A DNA stretch of 64,000 nucleotides, taken from assembly GCF_003952505.1 (NCBI RefSeq), contig NZ_CP034450.1, forward strand, positions 2,914,001 to 2,978,000, written 5' to 3'. The notes below the pieces were generated by a model. The model was not told the DNA's origin, did not search any database, and saw only the letters and a program-made list of their open reading frames with translations. Position 1 is the first letter of the stretch. Each line of letters starts with the position of its first letter. Source of the stretch: Mesorhizobium sp. M4B.F.Ca.ET.058.02.1.1 (GTDB lineage: Bacteria; Pseudomonadota; Alphaproteobacteria; Rhizobiales; Rhizobiaceae). Position numbers and translations under genes: made by a program. Shown piece by piece: positions 63,226-64,000 of this stretch.

Positions 63226-63898
63226 GGTCGGGCAGTGTTGCGACCTTCTCCAGTATCTTGAGCATGACGCGGATTTCAGTTGGGGAGAGCGAGCGATCTC
63301 TCGGGACAAAGTGAGCAATCGATGCCGGCCCTACGTCGTCGGCCGGATTGGACACCTTCTCGCCATGGAGAATGGCGAAGCCGTAAATTTGCTTGAGGAT
63401 ATCACGGACGTGGATCGCCGTTGCCGGCGCTCCACGCTCGACGATCTTGGCACATTGGGCGCGAAGATCGTCCGGTGTGATTTCGGTCAGCAGCCTATTG
63501 CGCCAAACCGGCAGGAGTTCGCGTTCGTAAATTGACCGGCGCATTGAGCGAGTGCTATCCGCCATTGATGCCATGGTCAGCCACTTCTCTCCAAACTGAC
63601 CAAAGCTCTTTGCTTCTTTCAGTCGCCGTTTGTCGCGCTGCTTCTCGATGGCTGGAGAGCGACCTTCTCTAACCGCTCGACGTGCATCGAGGCATTTTTC
63701 CCGGGCTTGGAGCAGGGAGATCCCATCGCGCCCGTACTTGCCGAGATAGACGGTCTCCCTCCGGCCATTGAGCCTGTAATCCAGACGAAACGAGATCGTG
63801 CCGCTAGGCATGACGCGGACATACATCCCGTCACGATCCGCCACCTTGTACATTTTCTGCTTTATTTTCAATGCCTTGATTGCGGCGTCCGTCAGCAT
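63226..63898 (-). pseudogene. Tyrosine integrase (P4/DUF4102 type), 3' truncated
   Basis: It begins MLTDAAIKALKIKQKMYKVA with the DUF4102 arm-binding domain (DRDGMYVRVMPSGTISFRLD, YLGKYGRDGISLLQAREKCL), then the core-binding SAM-like domain (FGQFGEKWLTMASMADSTRS, ITPDDLRAQCAKIVERGAP, GEKVSNPADDVGP) and ends after SLSPTEIRVMLKILEKVATL, where sequence passes into capA. The whole catalytic domain is gone, so it cannot recombine DNA. Such integrases mark genomic islands. Confidence 0.85.
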
Positions 63899-63913
63899 CC
63901 CGACTGCCTTTCC

Positions 63914-63998
63914 AAAAGTACCGTCACGGGTTTTTTGAGGGCTTTTGGCGGAACTTCTTCTTAATTTTCATAGCCTTAGCCTGAAAAAAGTACCGTCA
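63914..63998. repeat. Direct repeats upstream of the integrase
   Basis: AAAAGTACCGTCA occurs at 63914-63926 and 63986-63998, 72 bases apart, just upstream of the integrase start. They could be arm-type sites of the recombinase or part of an attachment site. Confidence 0.5.
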
Positions 63999-64000
63999 TC

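Overview
The window is high-GC alphaproteobacterial DNA, most likely from Mesorhizobium or a close relative in the Rhizobiales. This rests on gene content: several DUF982 paralogues, a DUF768 protein, Usg, SfnG/SfnB/MsuE and TauABC sulfur genes, groESL with a CIRCE element, and a decayed integrase- and IS110-rich accessory zone. I see no rRNA, tRNA or CRISPR array.

Layout. (1) 0-2.6 kb: csbD, two tiny coupled ORFs, ribonuclease Z and a YfcE-type phosphoesterase. (2) 2.9-12.6 kb: a periplasm-to-cytoplasm signalling cluster on the plus strand. It has three tandem Tat-exported NMT1-like binding proteins (the middle one frameshifted), a Sco protein, a HAMP/GAF/GAF histidine kinase, a single-domain receiver, a receiver-adenylyl cyclase, and a LuxR-HTH/TolB-like/TPR protein. 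There is no permease or ATPase for the binding proteins. (3) 13-20 kb: a heat-shock block with groESL (CIRCE and an RpoH-like promoter), two Hsp20 genes, usg, small conserved proteins and four DUF982 genes. Several start behind CTTGAM-N16 promoters. (4) 20.5-44.8 kb: three organosulfur clusters. They are sfnG with a LIV-type ABC transporter, sfnB and msuE; ssuD with an FAD protein and tauABC; and a dipeptide-type ABC transporter with a DUF427 protein and a DszA/NtaA-type monooxygenase. A short motif (TMGACTWWW) recurs upstream of all of them. (5) 44.8-64 kb: an accessory zone full of broken and chimeric genes. It holds LLM and cysK remnants in two copies, two integrase remnants, IS110 pieces, and ssuD, HpaB, GGDEF, dctM and capA fragments. 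Intact genes among them include a sulfate-binding protein, DUF768, RHH and XRE proteins and a pentapeptide protein.

The best candidate for an undescribed system is the compact minus-strand operon at 46377-51679. It encodes a coiled-coil protein, a 1032-residue inner-membrane protein with a large cytoplasmic domain, four 132-residue periplasmic repeats and an OmpA-like peptidoglycan-binding end, a Rab/Ras-like small GTPase, and an adenylyl cyclase. It is bracketed by direct repeats made of the same LLM-cysK pseudogene. The arrangement suggests an envelope-spanning switch that links cell-wall state to GTPase and cAMP signalling (inference).

Three otherwise intact genes (second binding protein, one hsp20, one DUF982) are each broken by a single base in a C/G homopolymer. 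This must be resolved as sequencing error or true slippage before they are called pseudogenes.
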